Shown here one piece after another: positions 44,957-53,326 of a stretch of DNA of 64,000 nt (its first letter is position 1; each line of letters starts with the position of its first letter). A program made the position numbers and the translations under genes. Under the pieces are notes generated by a model. The model was not told the DNA's origin and did not search any database. It saw only the letters and a list, made by a program, of their open reading frames with translations. The DNA comes from Amycolatopsis azurea DSM 43854 (GTDB lineage: Bacteria > Actinomycetota > Actinomycetes > Mycobacteriales > Pseudonocardiaceae), in assembly GCF_001995215.1 (NCBI RefSeq), contig NZ_MUXN01000023.1, positions 166,748 through 230,747 on the forward strand, read 5' to 3'.

Positions 44957-45424
44957 TCAAGCAGCTTCGGGGATCAGGCGGACCAAGCCGACCCACGCGG
45001 CTTCGCCTTTCGTGTGGATGGCGCGAACGGTGAACCTTCCTTTCTCGATCTCGACGTACGCCTGCTCCGGCTTTCCGCCGGCGGGATACTCGACGCCCAG
45101 TTCCGCCCCCGCGGTCACCGAGTCCATGAGGACCGCGGGGCCGTCGGTTTCCCAAGGACCGCAGTCCTCCCACGGCGTGACGGGATCGGCGAGGAGTCGT
45201 TCGGCTTCGGCGAACAGGTCGTCCTCGGAGTCGGCCGCGAGCCAGCGGAGGAAGGCGCGGTGCTCCGGGAGGTAGCAAGTGGTGGCGGGTTCATCGCCGA
45301 GGACCAGGCCTGCCGCCGTGCCGATGGGGAGTGTGCCCGCGAGCGCGTTCACCGCGCAGGTAGATGTTCGGTCACGGCAAAGTCGTCTTCGCCGGAAGAC
45401 CGTTCCACTACTGGTTGACGACAC
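44957..45424 (-). pseudogene. Imm21-like immunity protein, apparently 5'-truncated
   Basis: The 155-codon frame ends in a region I recognise as Imm21-like: LPIGTAAGLVLGDEPATTCYLPEHRAFLRWLAADSEDDLFAEAERLL. The family's usual N-terminal block (a W...GGPL...LP-type segment) is not found in any frame upstream. The available start, GTG 45424, leads only into a low-quality Arg/Ser stretch, and an internal GTG lies near codon 26. I therefore read it as a remnant. The stop region is duplicated: TCAAGCAGCTTCG at 44941-44953 and again at 44957-44969. The Imm21 match is from memory and not certain. Confidence 0.5.
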
Positions 45425-45516
45425 CGCATGGTCTTCGGGCGCTCAGATGCTCTTCGAGTTAAAGCTCGCGGACAATACGGATCCGCGACGCGACTCAAGC
45501 GCGGACGTGTAGGTCG

Positions 45517-46794
45517 TTATACAGGCGGCAGATCGGCCCATGTCCTCAGGTGCATGGTGTTACGCCGAGGTTGTCCGGTGGGGTCGAGGTAGGCAGGGGC
45601 GGTGAACTCCGGCAGGCCGTCCTGGGCGATCCGGACTTTCCACTCACTGTGATGGATCAGCCGATGGTGCTTGGTACAGAGCAGAACCAGGTTGTCGATT
45701 TTCGTTTCACCGTGGTGTCGCCAGAAAACGATGTGGTGAGCGGTACAGCGTGGGACTGGCATGTCGCAGCCGGGGAACGCGCAGCCTCCGTCGCGGATCG
45801 TCAACGCGTACTTCTGAGCCAAGGAGACGGTGCGTTTGGAGCGGCCGATGTCCAAGGGTTCGCCTGCGGTGCCGAGTACTCCGGGCCGGACGCGGGCGTC
45901 GCAGGCGAGGATCCGGGCATCGGTGGCGCTGATCGGCCCGACGAGATCGAGGTGAGCCTCGCCGAGGTCGTTGATCAAGTCCTCGTAGGACATGGTGACC
46001 AGGATGTGCGTGGCCTCCCCGGCCTGGCCGGGGAGGTTCCGGCTGGCGGTCTTCAACCGGACGTAGTCGGTGAAGGCGTCGCCATAGCGCTCGTCCTGCG
46101 TGCGGGAATCCCGCACCCCGTCGATCGCCTTGTGCGGCTTGGCCAACGGATCCAGATCCGACTTCAACCGGGCATACGTTTCGAGGTCCAAGGTGGCTTT
46201 CAGGCCGAGGGTGCCGTCGCGGTGTTTGACGAACCGCAACTCCGGCCGCACATCCTTCGGATCCTCATTACGGGGTTCTTTCCCATCGGGATCAAGCTTG
46301 TCCAACAGACGCCGCCCAGCCCGGGCGATGACACGGGGCCCGGCACGGCGGGCGAGGTCGACCAGGATCTTCTCACCGCCCCGCACCTCCTCTTCTGGCA
46401 CGAAAGACGGGATGCGGGCCAGAGTGCGGATGATCGCGTCGATCTGCGAGCCACCGATCGCGCCTTCTGCGGCCGCCTCGGCGGTCAGAGGTGCGAGTGG
46501 CGGGACAGGATCACCGCCGATAGACGGGCCGGCATGCAGGGCGAGTACCCGATCCGCGCGGTCCTTGGCCTCCTTCTCCGTCACATGGAAGTCCTCGAAA
46601 ATTATCCCCGCCAACGTCGAATGCCCGCTACATCCCCGAACCCCACGCACATTGATTTCCGCGAGAATCGCGTTCTGCTCGGCATCCAACTGACGCTTCA
46701 AGACTTCAAGTTCCTGCTTACGGGCATGCAACACAGCAGTGTCGACGCGCCACCACTCGGCGGGCGTCGTCTGAGGTCTGTCGCTGCTGGCCAC
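45517..46794 (-). CDS. DUF222 / HNH endonuclease protein, 13E12 repeat family
   Basis: This is a 425-residue protein from GTG 46794. An N-terminal DUF222 domain (about residues 1-300) precedes a C-terminal HNH nuclease domain: RDGGCAFPGCDMPVPRCTAHH, then NLVLLCTKHHRLIHH, giving paired CxxC-type zinc ligands and the His/Asn/His site. The 13E12 family is multicopy in mycobacteria and relatives, and its members there are DNA-damage inducible. A LexA box lies 21 bp upstream. It sits next to a decayed immunity-like gene, suggesting a mobile or hypervariable spot. Confidence 0.9.
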   Translation of the reverse strand: MASSDRPQTTPAEWWRVDTAVLHARKQELEVLKRQLDAEQNAILAEINVRGVRGCSGHSTLAGIIFEDFHVTEKEAKDRADRVLALHAGPSIGGDPVPPLAPLTAEAAAEGAIGGSQIDAIIRTLARIPSFVPEEEVRGGEKILVDLARRAGPRVIARAGRRLLDKLDPDGKEPRNEDPKDVRPELRFVKHRDGTLGLKATLDLETYARLKSDLDPLAKPHKAIDGVRDSRTQDERYGDAFTDYVRLKTASRNLPGQAGEATHILVTMSYEDLINDLGEAHLDLVGPISATDARILACDARVRPGVLGTAGEPLDIGRSKRTVSLAQKYALTIRDGGCAFPGCDMPVPRCTAHHIVFWRHHGETKIDNLVLLCTKHHRLIHHSEWKVRIAQDGLPEFTAPAYLDPTGQPRRNTMHLRTWADLPPV

Positions 46795-46814
46795 GCCAAC
46801 AACACTACCCGCAG

Positions 46815-46830
46815 TCGAACACCCGTTCTA
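46815..46830 (-). promoter_or_regulatory. SOS (LexA) box overlapping the promoter -10
   Basis: TCGAACACCCGTTCTA matches the actinobacterial LexA consensus TCGAAC-N4-GTTCGA at 11 of 12 defined positions. A -10-like TATAGA on the minus strand (46832-46827) overlaps it, so LexA would block the promoter of the 13E12-type HNH gene that starts at 46794. Confidence 0.75.
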
Positions 46831-46866
46831 TAGCATATTCAGACTATATCGAAAGTTGGAGAAGGG

Positions 46867-47172
46867 TCACTCACCCGGTTTGCCGAACAGAGAACCCTCG
46901 GAGGGCTTTCTCTTCCTCAACAGGAAAATCCCGAAGAACAGCACCGTGAGCCCGAAAGAACAGAGCAGCAGGCCACCGATCTTCGCCTCGACGTCGGTGT
47001 CCATCTTGCGCGATTTGCTGGTGACGGCGTCCGGATCGACGATCCCCTGGATCCCGCCGAACAATAGGACCGCGGCGAGAAGGATCAAGACGATCCCACC
47101 GATGACGCGCTTGGCGGTACGGCGCGGCGGACCAGCGTCTTCGCCGTGATCAGGGGCGTTGGACTCTGACAT
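46867..47172 (-). CDS. small two-TM membrane protein
   Basis: This is a 101-residue protein from ATG 47172. Two hydrophobic helices lie at about residues 23-44 and 66-86, with a charged N-terminal tail (NAPDHGEDAGPPRRTAKR) and a basic C-terminus. A loop of about 20 residues joins them. No family was recognised. It is divergent from the FUSC-like gene (79-bp gap). Confidence 0.72.
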   Translation of the reverse strand: MSESNAPDHGEDAGPPRRTAKRVIGGIVLILLAAVLLFGGIQGIVDPDAVTSKSRKMDTDVEAKIGGLLLCSFGLTVLFFGIFLLRKRKPSEGSLFGKPGE

Positions 47173-47251
47173 GGGCCGCAACGTATCAAAGCCCGAGTTG
47201 CCGTCCCCGCCGCCGCATCTAGGTTGACGGTATGTCGATCTACGGGGTCCG

Positions 47252-49069
47252 ATGAAAGGGCCCGGACTCCTCGTCGTCCTGCTGGTGGTCCTCGGCGGCG
47301 TCAGCGGACTCGGTTTCCTGCTGGGACTGGGCAACGCGGCCGTCCTGGCGGCGCTCACGGCGCTCTTCTGTCTCATGGCGGCGGTCGGCGGGCCGCTGTG
47401 GGCGGATCTGCGGCTGCTGGCGTGGTTCGCGCCCGCACTGATCCTCGCGGTCGGCGTGCCACGGCTGCTGGGAGCGGTGTCGCAGTGGGCGGCGATCGCG
47501 TTGCTGGTGGCGATCGTGGTCGTCGCCGGACTGCTGCCCGCGCTCGGGGCGCGGTTCGTCACGGTCGGGCTGGGGCTCGGGATGGCGTCGCTGTTCGGGT
47601 ACGGCTTCCAGCTGACGGGGACGGCGTCGGCGGGGCAGATCCTGGGCGCGCCGGCGCTCGCGGTGGGCGTAGTGCTCCTGCTGCGCGTCCTGATGGGCGC
47701 GAAGGACCCGGCCAAGCCGACCCGGGAAGCGCTGGCCGACGCACTAGCGTCGAGTACCTCCGAAACGCAGGAACGCGCGGCGAAGCTGTGGCTCGCGGAC
47801 CGGCCACGTCGCTGGACGGGCAGGGTTCTCGGCGGTACGTTCCGCTACCGCGCGGCCTCCGGCTTGCTCGAGATCCGCCGGAAACGGCTGAACCACGACG
47901 AAATCGGCGAAACGCTCGACGCGGCCAGGGAAGAGGCTATCAGGCTCGCCGAGGCCGTACGAAGCACCACAGCGCCGGACCACGTCGAACCTGTGCGGCG
48001 CAGGGAACCCGCGGAGCTACCCGGCGCCACGGCCAGGCTCGTCGCCGCGCTCTGGGATTCTCTCGACACCATCCGGGCCGCGGCGACCGAACGCGACGAG
48101 TCGCGTGTGGACGTTCCGAAAGGACTCCGTAAGGAAGTGCGCCGGATCGAGTTGAGCGGCACGTTCTCCTGGCGGTCACCGCAGTTCCGGCACGCGCTCC
48201 GCTGCGGTCTCGGGCTGGCGTTGGCGCTCGTGGTCGCGAGTTTCCGGCCAGGCGACCCGCTCACCGTGTCCTTCCTGCTGGGCACTTTCGCCATCATGCA
48301 GCCGGAATGGCGCGACAGCCTCAGCAAGGCCTGGCAGCGCATCGGCGGCTCACTCGGCGGCGCCGTCGTGCTCACCCTCGTCCTTTGGCTTCTGCCGCAA
48401 GGGTTTCTGCTGCCGATCGGCCTTGTCGCGTTGCTGGGCGGGTTTTCGTTCATGCAGACGCGCCCGGCGGTGTTCAACGGCTGCATGGTCCTGATGTCGG
48501 TCGGCATGAACGCGACCACCAGACACCTCGACCCGCGTTACGTGCTCGTGGAGTACCTGCTCCTGATGGTCCTCGCCGGCGCCATCGCCCTGCTGTTCGG
48601 TTTCGCCGCGATTCCCGGTGTGCCGAAACCCGGCCCGGCGGAACGGTTCGAGAGCGCCGTCGACGCCACTCGCGTGCTGCTCGGCTCGGTGGGGCGCAAA
48701 CTGCGCGGCGAGGACGTCGACCCGCGCACACTCGGCCGCGAGTTCCGGACCGCCGCCGTCGCGCACCACGGTCTGCTCGCCGCGGAGCCGGGCACGAAGG
48801 AACCCGCGCCAGGACAACGGGAGTCGCTGGAGAACGCCGCCGAGGCCTTGCGCGGCTTGTCCGTGACGGCGTCGTCGCTCTTGCTGCTGTCCGGACCGGC
48901 CGACGTCGCGGACGCCGTCGACGAGGCGGCGCGCACGCTCGGCACCGAGGAGACGGCGGAGATTCCGGCGCCGCGGGGCGCCGACGACGAACAGCGCCTG
49001 GTGCTCGACATGATCGCCGCGGACGTGGTCGCCGTCGGCGAAGCGGCTCAGACGCTGAGGAGCGCCTAG
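47252..49069 (+). CDS. FUSC-family membrane protein
   Basis: This is a 605-residue protein from ATG 47252 with two blocks of hydrophobic helices (about residues 1-150 and 315-450) and cytoplasmic regions between and after. PLTVSFLLGTFAIMQPEWRDSLSKAWQRIGGSLGGA matches the fusaric-acid-resistance-like (FUSC) pattern. Such proteins are proposed exporters of aromatic acids or lipophilic compounds, and the substrate is unknown. Its stop and that of the next convergent gene share CTAG. Confidence 0.82.
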   Translation: MKGPGLLVVLLVVLGGVSGLGFLLGLGNAAVLAALTALFCLMAAVGGPLWADLRLLAWFAPALILAVGVPRLLGAVSQWAAIALLVAIVVVAGLLPALGARFVTVGLGLGMASLFGYGFQLTGTASAGQILGAPALAVGVVLLLRVLMGAKDPAKPTREALADALASSTSETQERAAKLWLADRPRRWTGRVLGGTFRYRAASGLLEIRRKRLNHDEIGETLDAAREEAIRLAEAVRSTTAPDHVEPVRRREPAELPGATARLVAALWDSLDTIRAAATERDESRVDVPKGLRKEVRRIELSGTFSWRSPQFRHALRCGLGLALALVVASFRPGDPLTVSFLLGTFAIMQPEWRDSLSKAWQRIGGSLGGAVVLTLVLWLLPQGFLLPIGLVALLGGFSFMQTRPAVFNGCMVLMSVGMNATTRHLDPRYVLVEYLLLMVLAGAIALLFGFAAIPGVPKPGPAERFESAVDATRVLLGSVGRKLRGEDVDPRTLGREFRTAAVAHHGLLAAEPGTKEPAPGQRESLENAAEALRGLSVTASSLLLLSGPADVADAVDEAARTLGTEETAEIPAPRGADDEQRLVLDMIAADVVAVGEAAQTLRSA

Positions 49070-49662
49070 CTGTCCGCCTTGGTCTTGTCGCGGTGCTGCC
49101 CGGCGATCTCGGCGTCGGGCGTGCACAGCGCGCACGGGGTGAACCCGAGCTGCCGTGCCTCGCCGATACCCAGCGGGATGGTGTCGCGGGCGTCGAGCCA
49201 TTCGCACGAAGTCACGTGATAGCGCGGGTACTCGTCGACGACGACGACCTCGGTCTCGAGTTCGGAGACGATCGCCACGTCCTCGGGATCGCTCTTCTCC
49301 TCGCCGGGATCACCGGTGCGCTGCGGCTCCGCCGCCTCTTCGGTGCCGTCGAGTTCACCCGCGGCGGGCATCAGAACGGTCTGCTCCGCGTCCTCGGATT
49401 TTTTTTCGTCGCCCGCGTCACTCTTTTCGGCCGCTGTCGAATCATCGGCCTCCTCCGAGTCTTCGGCGTCGGTCTGCTCGGAGTCGGCGCCGGCCTCGGC
49501 CTCGCGCTTCTTCCGGCGGCGCAGCCAGTCGAAGACGAGCAGCAACCCGGCGACGACGGAGAGACCGATGGAGATCCAGGCCCACAGGGAGTTCGCGGTG
49601 ATGAGCGCCGCGACGAGCAGCCCCAGAGCCGCCAGTACCAGTACCAGGACGATGTAGAGCAC
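49066..49662 (-). CDS. membrane protein with acidic linker and C-terminal CxxC domain
   Basis: This is a 198-residue protein from GTG 49662. Two N-terminal TM helices (about residues 1-22 and 28-46) are followed by a basic RRRKKR stretch. A strongly acidic low-complexity linker covers about residues 55-130. The C-terminal segment has TSCEWLDARDT ... GFTPCALCTP, a Cys pattern that could bind metal. It lies 112 bp downstream of wag31 on the same strand, and a hairpin separates them. Function is unknown. Confidence 0.75.
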   Translation of the reverse strand: MLYIVLVLVLAALGLLVAALITANSLWAWISIGLSVVAGLLLVFDWLRRRKKREAEAGADSEQTDAEDSEEADDSTAAEKSDAGDEKKSEDAEQTVLMPAAGELDGTEEAAEPQRTGDPGEEKSDPEDVAIVSELETEVVVVDEYPRYHVTSCEWLDARDTIPLGIGEARQLGFTPCALCTPDAEIAGQHRDKTKADS

Positions 49663-49690
49663 GGTGAATTACAACACGAGCGGCAAGCGA

Positions 49691-49726
49691 AACGGCCCCG
49701 ACCCTCCGGAGAGTGCCGAGGCCGTT
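49691..49726 (-). terminator. hairpin downstream of wag31
   Basis: AACGGCC (49691-49697) and GGCCGTT (49720-49726) form a 7-bp stem; the palindrome CTCCGGAG within the loop could add a second stem. It lies 48 bp after the wag31 stop and probably ends transcription of the division cluster. Confidence 0.55.
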
Positions 49727-49774
49727 CCACTGAGTAGAAAATTCAAGCAGGGTGAAAACTCGGGCCGGTGAAAA

Positions 49775-50638
49775 TCAGCCCGCTTCGGCCCGAGGGCCGA
49801 ACGAGTAGCCCTGTCCGCCGCCCGAGGACGACGCCGGCTGCCCCGAGTTCGTCGAGGACGCCGACGCGGGAGCGGCCGAACCGCGGTCGTCGAGCTCACG
49901 CAGCTGGGACTCGAGGAACCCACGCAGCCTCGTGCGGTATTCCCGCTCGATCGTGCGCAGCTCTTCGATCTTCTTGCCCAGCGAGCCCTTCTCCGCGTTC
50001 ATGTTGTTCATGGTCTCGGTGTACTTGCGCTGAGCCTCGCGCTCCATGGTCGTCGCCTTGTCGCGCGCCTGGCGCTCCAAGGTCTCGGCACGGGTCCGCG
50101 CGTCGTTCAGCATGGTCTCGGCGCGGGTGCGCGCCTCGTTGACCATCGAGTCCGACTTCGACCGCGCGTCCGACAGCAGCTGCTCGGACTTGGTCCGGGC
50201 TTCGGCGAGCATGCCGTCCGACTCGGTCTTGGCCTCGGCGGTGAGCCTGTCCGCCATTTCCTGCGCCAGCCCGAGCACCTTCGCGGCCTGGACGTTGGGC
50301 TCCCCGTTGTCCGGCACCATCGAGTGGGCCTGGGTCTGCTCCATCGCCGACTGCGGCGGCGGCACCGGCGCGAGGCGGCGCGACGGCTCGTCGCGTACCT
50401 GCGGCGGCGGGCCGACGGCGCCGGCCTTGGCGTTCTCGAGCTCACCACGGGTGGTCTCGAGCTCGTTGTCGAGCTGTTCGACCTGCTGCCGCAGCTCGTT
50501 GTTGTCCTCGATCAACCGGGCAAGCTCGGTCTCCACCAGGTCGAGGAACGCGTCCACCTCGTCCTCGTTGTAGCCCCTTTTGCCTATGGGCGGCTTGCTG
50601 AACGCGACGTTATGCACGTCAGCGGGGGTCAACGACAT
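49775..50638 (-). CDS. wag31: DivIVA/Wag31 polar growth protein
   Basis: This is a 287-residue coiled-coil protein. The N-terminal DivIVA domain (residues 1-60) has MSLTPADVHNVAFSKPPIGKRGYNEDEVDAFLDLVE, the membrane-binding crossed-loop region. A Pro-rich linker (about 75-110) is followed by a long coiled coil with repeated EARTRAE-type units and a Ser/Gly-rich tail. It marks cell poles and directs tip growth. It is the last gene of the ftsZ-to-wag31 series and is essential in related genera. Confidence 0.95.
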   Translation of the reverse strand: MSLTPADVHNVAFSKPPIGKRGYNEDEVDAFLDLVETELARLIEDNNELRQQVEQLDNELETTRGELENAKAGAVGPPPQVRDEPSRRLAPVPPPQSAMEQTQAHSMVPDNGEPNVQAAKVLGLAQEMADRLTAEAKTESDGMLAEARTKSEQLLSDARSKSDSMVNEARTRAETMLNDARTRAETLERQARDKATTMEREAQRKYTETMNNMNAEKGSLGKKIEELRTIEREYRTRLRGFLESQLRELDDRGSAAPASASSTNSGQPASSSGGGQGYSFGPRAEAG

Positions 50639-50692
50639 CAGATCACCTCACGCACTCCATGGCCTGCAGGTCCACCCGGGCTTCCCCGAAAA

Positions 50693-50977
50693 TCACCCTG
50701 GCGTTGCCAGCTGCATCGCGAAGAACACAACCAACAGCAGCACCATAATCGATAAGTCCAGTCCGACGCCGCCGATTCGTACGGTCGGGATGATTCGTCT
50801 GAACAGACGAACCGGTGGGTCGGTCACTGTGTAGATGGTCTCGAGCGTTACCGCAACCCCTCCGGCAGGACGCCACTCGCGAGCGAAAGCACGCACGAGT
50901 TCGACGACGATCCGTGCCGTCAGCAGGAGCCAGAAGGCGAACAGCACGTACCAGACGACCAGCAACACAGCATTCAC
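50693..50977 (-). CDS. yggT: YggT family membrane protein
   Basis: This is a 94-residue protein with two TM segments, an N-terminal one (LLVVWYVLFAFWLLLTARIVVELV) and a C-terminal one (LDLSIMVLLLVVFFAMQLA). The conserved TDPPVRLFRRIIPTVRIGGVGLD lies between. It sits in the usual place between sepF and wag31. Its role in division or osmotic tolerance is not settled in the family. Confidence 0.92.
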   Translation of the reverse strand: MNAVLLVVWYVLFAFWLLLTARIVVELVRAFAREWRPAGGVAVTLETIYTVTDPPVRLFRRIIPTVRIGGVGLDLSIMVLLLVVFFAMQLATPG

Positions 50978-51082
50978 GTAACCACTCTGCCATGTCCCGC
51001 GTCAAAAGACGCAGTTGACGGGCCCGAGATGCCGATGAGTCGACAAAATCACATCCGGCTGCGCTCAGCGGTCACCGGGTGA

Positions 51083-51697
51083 TCAGCCGCGCAGGAATAA
51101 TCCGCCTTCGGCAATCCGCCGACGGTCCTCCGCGGTGACGTCCACATCGGGCGGTGAGAGAAGGAACACCTTGTTGGTGACCTTGTCCATCGACCCGCGC
51201 AACGCGAACGCGAGCCCCGCGGCGAAGTCGACGAGACGCTTCGCGTCCGCGTTCTCCATCTCCGTGAGGTTCATGATCACCGGGATGCCCTCCCGGTAGT
51301 GCTCCCCGATCGCGCGCGCCTCGGCGTAGCTCGTCGGGTGCAGCGTGGTGATCCGGCTCAACGGGTCGCGCACCGCGGCCCGGACCGGTTCGGTGACCGG
51401 ACGGAGCCGCGCGACCGGCTCCGGCTGACGGTCCATCGCCAAGGCCCCGTGGACCGCCGGCTCCGGACTGGCCACGGAGCGTGACCGAGGCCGGGGCGCG
51501 GGCTCGTCATAAGTGTCGTCGACGTCCCGGTAACGTCCACCCCGTGACCGGGCCGGTGGCTCGTCGTCGTAGTCGTACTCGTCTTCGGCATATTCCTTTG
51601 GGGCGTACCCTCGCCGGTAGTCATCCTCGACGTCGTAGCCGTCTTCGTCCGCGGGCACCATCCCGAAGTAGGCCTTCAGCTTCTGCAGCGCGCTCAT
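51083..51697 (-). CDS. sepF: SepF cell division protein
   Basis: This is a 204-residue protein. The N-terminal amphipathic helix MSALQKLKAYFGM anchors it to the membrane. An acidic and Arg-rich linker follows, then the SepF core of about 80 residues (PTSYAEARAIGEHYREGIPVIMNLTEMENADAKRLVDFAAG). It tethers FtsZ to the membrane in bacteria that lack FtsA, as actinobacteria do. The downstream gap to yggT contains a small GCGTC-AAAA-GACGC hairpin (50999-51012). Confidence 0.95.
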   Translation of the reverse strand: MSALQKLKAYFGMVPADEDGYDVEDDYRRGYAPKEYAEDEYDYDDEPPARSRGGRYRDVDDTYDEPAPRPRSRSVASPEPAVHGALAMDRQPEPVARLRPVTEPVRAAVRDPLSRITTLHPTSYAEARAIGEHYREGIPVIMNLTEMENADAKRLVDFAAGLAFALRGSMDKVTNKVFLLSPPDVDVTAEDRRRIAEGGLFLRG

Positions 51698-51779
51698 GCC
51701 TCTCCCTAGCCTTAGCCGCGTCCCGCACCGTGCTCCCCCGCCCTCGCCGCCACTCCCCGTAACGACGAGACGGTATTCC

Positions 51780-52511
51780 CTAGGGCGAGGCTAAACCGCG
51801 TCCACCGAGCAACGCGGTTCCGACACGCACACAGGTCGAGCCGTGCGCGATCGCCTGCTCGAGATCATTGCTCATTCCGGCGGAGATCTCACGGGCATTT
51901 GGGTGATCTTCCCGTAGACGCTCCGACGCACGAGCGAGCTTCTCGAACGCCTCTGCGGGGTCAGTACCCAGCGGAGCCACCGCCATAAGCCCTCCGAGGC
52001 GAATATCACCCACATGGGCTATCCGCTCCGCCAGTTGGCCTATTTCGCTCACCCGAGTGCCCCCGCGTTTCGGATCGTCATCGAGACTTACTTGAATGAG
52101 GACGTCCAACGGGTGATCGCGTTGCCCGGAATCGAGCGCCGACCTGGTGGCTTTCGCGAGCGCGTCGGCCAGGCGCTCGGAGTCGACGGACTGGACCTCG
52201 TCGGCCCAGCGCACCACTGATTTGGCCTTGTTCCGCTGCAGGCTGCCGACCATGTGCCAGCGAATCGGGGCGTCCGGGCGCAACCCGGCGACCTCTTCGG
52301 CCTTCGCCCCCGCCTCCTGATCGCGGTTCTCGGCGAGGTCGAGCGCGCCGAGGTCGGCGAGCAGAGCGGCGTCGAGCGCCGGGAACGTCTTGGTGACCGC
52401 GAGCAGTTTGACCTCGTCGCGCGCCCGGCCCGCCGCCTTGCATGCGGCGCCGATCCGCTCTTCCACTTCGGCAAGGGAAGCGGCTAATTCCCCCTTGCGG
52501 GCCATGTTCAT
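51780..52511 (-). CDS. yggS: YggS family pyridoxal-5'-phosphate homeostasis protein
   Basis: This is a 243-residue alanine-racemase-like TIM barrel. ATG 52511 has GGGGAGG at good spacing. The PLP lysine is in KLLAVTKTFPALD; WHMVGSLQRNKAK and EISAGMSNDLEQAI are conserved. It buffers and delivers PLP. It is placed between pgeF and sepF, as usual in actinobacterial division clusters. Confidence 0.94.
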   Translation of the reverse strand: MNMARKGELAASLAEVEERIGAACKAAGRARDEVKLLAVTKTFPALDAALLADLGALDLAENRDQEAGAKAEEVAGLRPDAPIRWHMVGSLQRNKAKSVVRWADEVQSVDSERLADALAKATRSALDSGQRDHPLDVLIQVSLDDDPKRGGTRVSEIGQLAERIAHVGDIRLGGLMAVAPLGTDPAEAFEKLARASERLREDHPNAREISAGMSNDLEQAIAHGSTCVRVGTALLGGRGLASP

Positions 52512-52545
52512 GCCGCCTCCCCGGGAAAAAGCACGTCGGCGGTAC

Positions 52546-53253
52546 TCACGACGCGTCCAGCCACGTGATCCCCGCGATCCGGCCCGTGGTGCCGTCGCGG
52601 CGGAAGCTGAACAGCGTCTTGTCTTCGTTGGTACACCGCGGATCGACGCCGATCTTGCCGACGCCGAGGTCGGCCAGTTGCCGCCAGAGGCCGGCGCGCA
52701 GGTCGAGCCCGGGTGTGCCCTTCCGGGTTTTGCAGGCACTGCCGGGAACGTGCTTTTCGACGTCGGCGGCCATGTCGGCCGGGACTTCGTAGCAGTCACC
52801 ACAGATCGCGGGCCCGAGGAGCGCTTCGGTCCGGGCCGGCTCGGCGCCGAGCGAGCGCATCGCTTCGATCGCGGCGGGGACGACGCCGACCCTGGCGCCG
52901 ACGCGGCCCGCGTGAACGGCGGCGACGACACCGGCTTCGGCGTCGGCCAGCAACAGAGGCACGCAATCGGCGACGAGCACCACGAGCGCGAGACCTGTCT
53001 GAGCGGTCACGAGCGCGTCGGTCGCTTCGGCGGCGGAGGTCTCCGAACCGTCGACGACGGTGGCGGTGCGGCCGTGGACCTGCTCCATCCACGCCAGCCT
53101 GTCCTCGGTCAGGCCGAGTTCGGTGGCGAGACGTTTGCGGTTGGCGTAGACGTCGCCCGCGTCGTCGCCGACGTGATCACCGAGGTTGAAGGTGTCGTAA
53201 GGCGGCCGGGAAGCCCCGCCCGCCCTTGTCGTGACAACCCGCCGTACCCGCAC
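52546..53253 (-). CDS. pgeF: PgeF (YfiH/YlmD) laccase-domain protein, peptidoglycan editing factor
   Basis: This is a 235-residue protein from GTG 53253, with GGAGG upstream. The Cu-oxidase-4 motifs are visible: QVHGRTATVV, ADCVPLLLAD and AAVHAGRVGARVG, holding the His/Cys/His metal site. The family removes misincorporated residues in the peptidoglycan stem peptide or deaminates nucleosides. It follows ftsZ with a hairpin-containing 73-bp gap. Confidence 0.93.
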   Translation of the reverse strand: MRVRRVVTTRAGGASRPPYDTFNLGDHVGDDAGDVYANRKRLATELGLTEDRLAWMEQVHGRTATVVDGSETSAAEATDALVTAQTGLALVVLVADCVPLLLADAEAGVVAAVHAGRVGARVGVVPAAIEAMRSLGAEPARTEALLGPAICGDCYEVPADMAADVEKHVPGSACKTRKGTPGLDLRAGLWRQLADLGVGKIGVDPRCTNEDKTLFSFRRDGTTGRIAGITWLDAS

Positions 53254-53272
53254 GAATTCCTCCTAGACCTGA

Positions 53273-53310
53273 GTGAAGGCCCCCTCGACTGTAGTCAAGG
53301 AGGCCTTCAC
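53273..53310 (-). repeat. near-perfect 18-bp inverted repeat between ftsZ and pgeF
   Basis: GTGAAGGCCCCCTCGACT (53273-53290) and its partner at 53293-53310 (AGTCAAGGAGGCCTTCAC) pair at 16 of 18 positions around a 2-nt loop. It occupies half of the 73-bp space after the ftsZ stop. It could attenuate or process the transcript so that ftsZ and pgeF are made at different levels. Confidence 0.6.
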
Positions 53311-53326
53311 GGAACGTACTGGCGAG

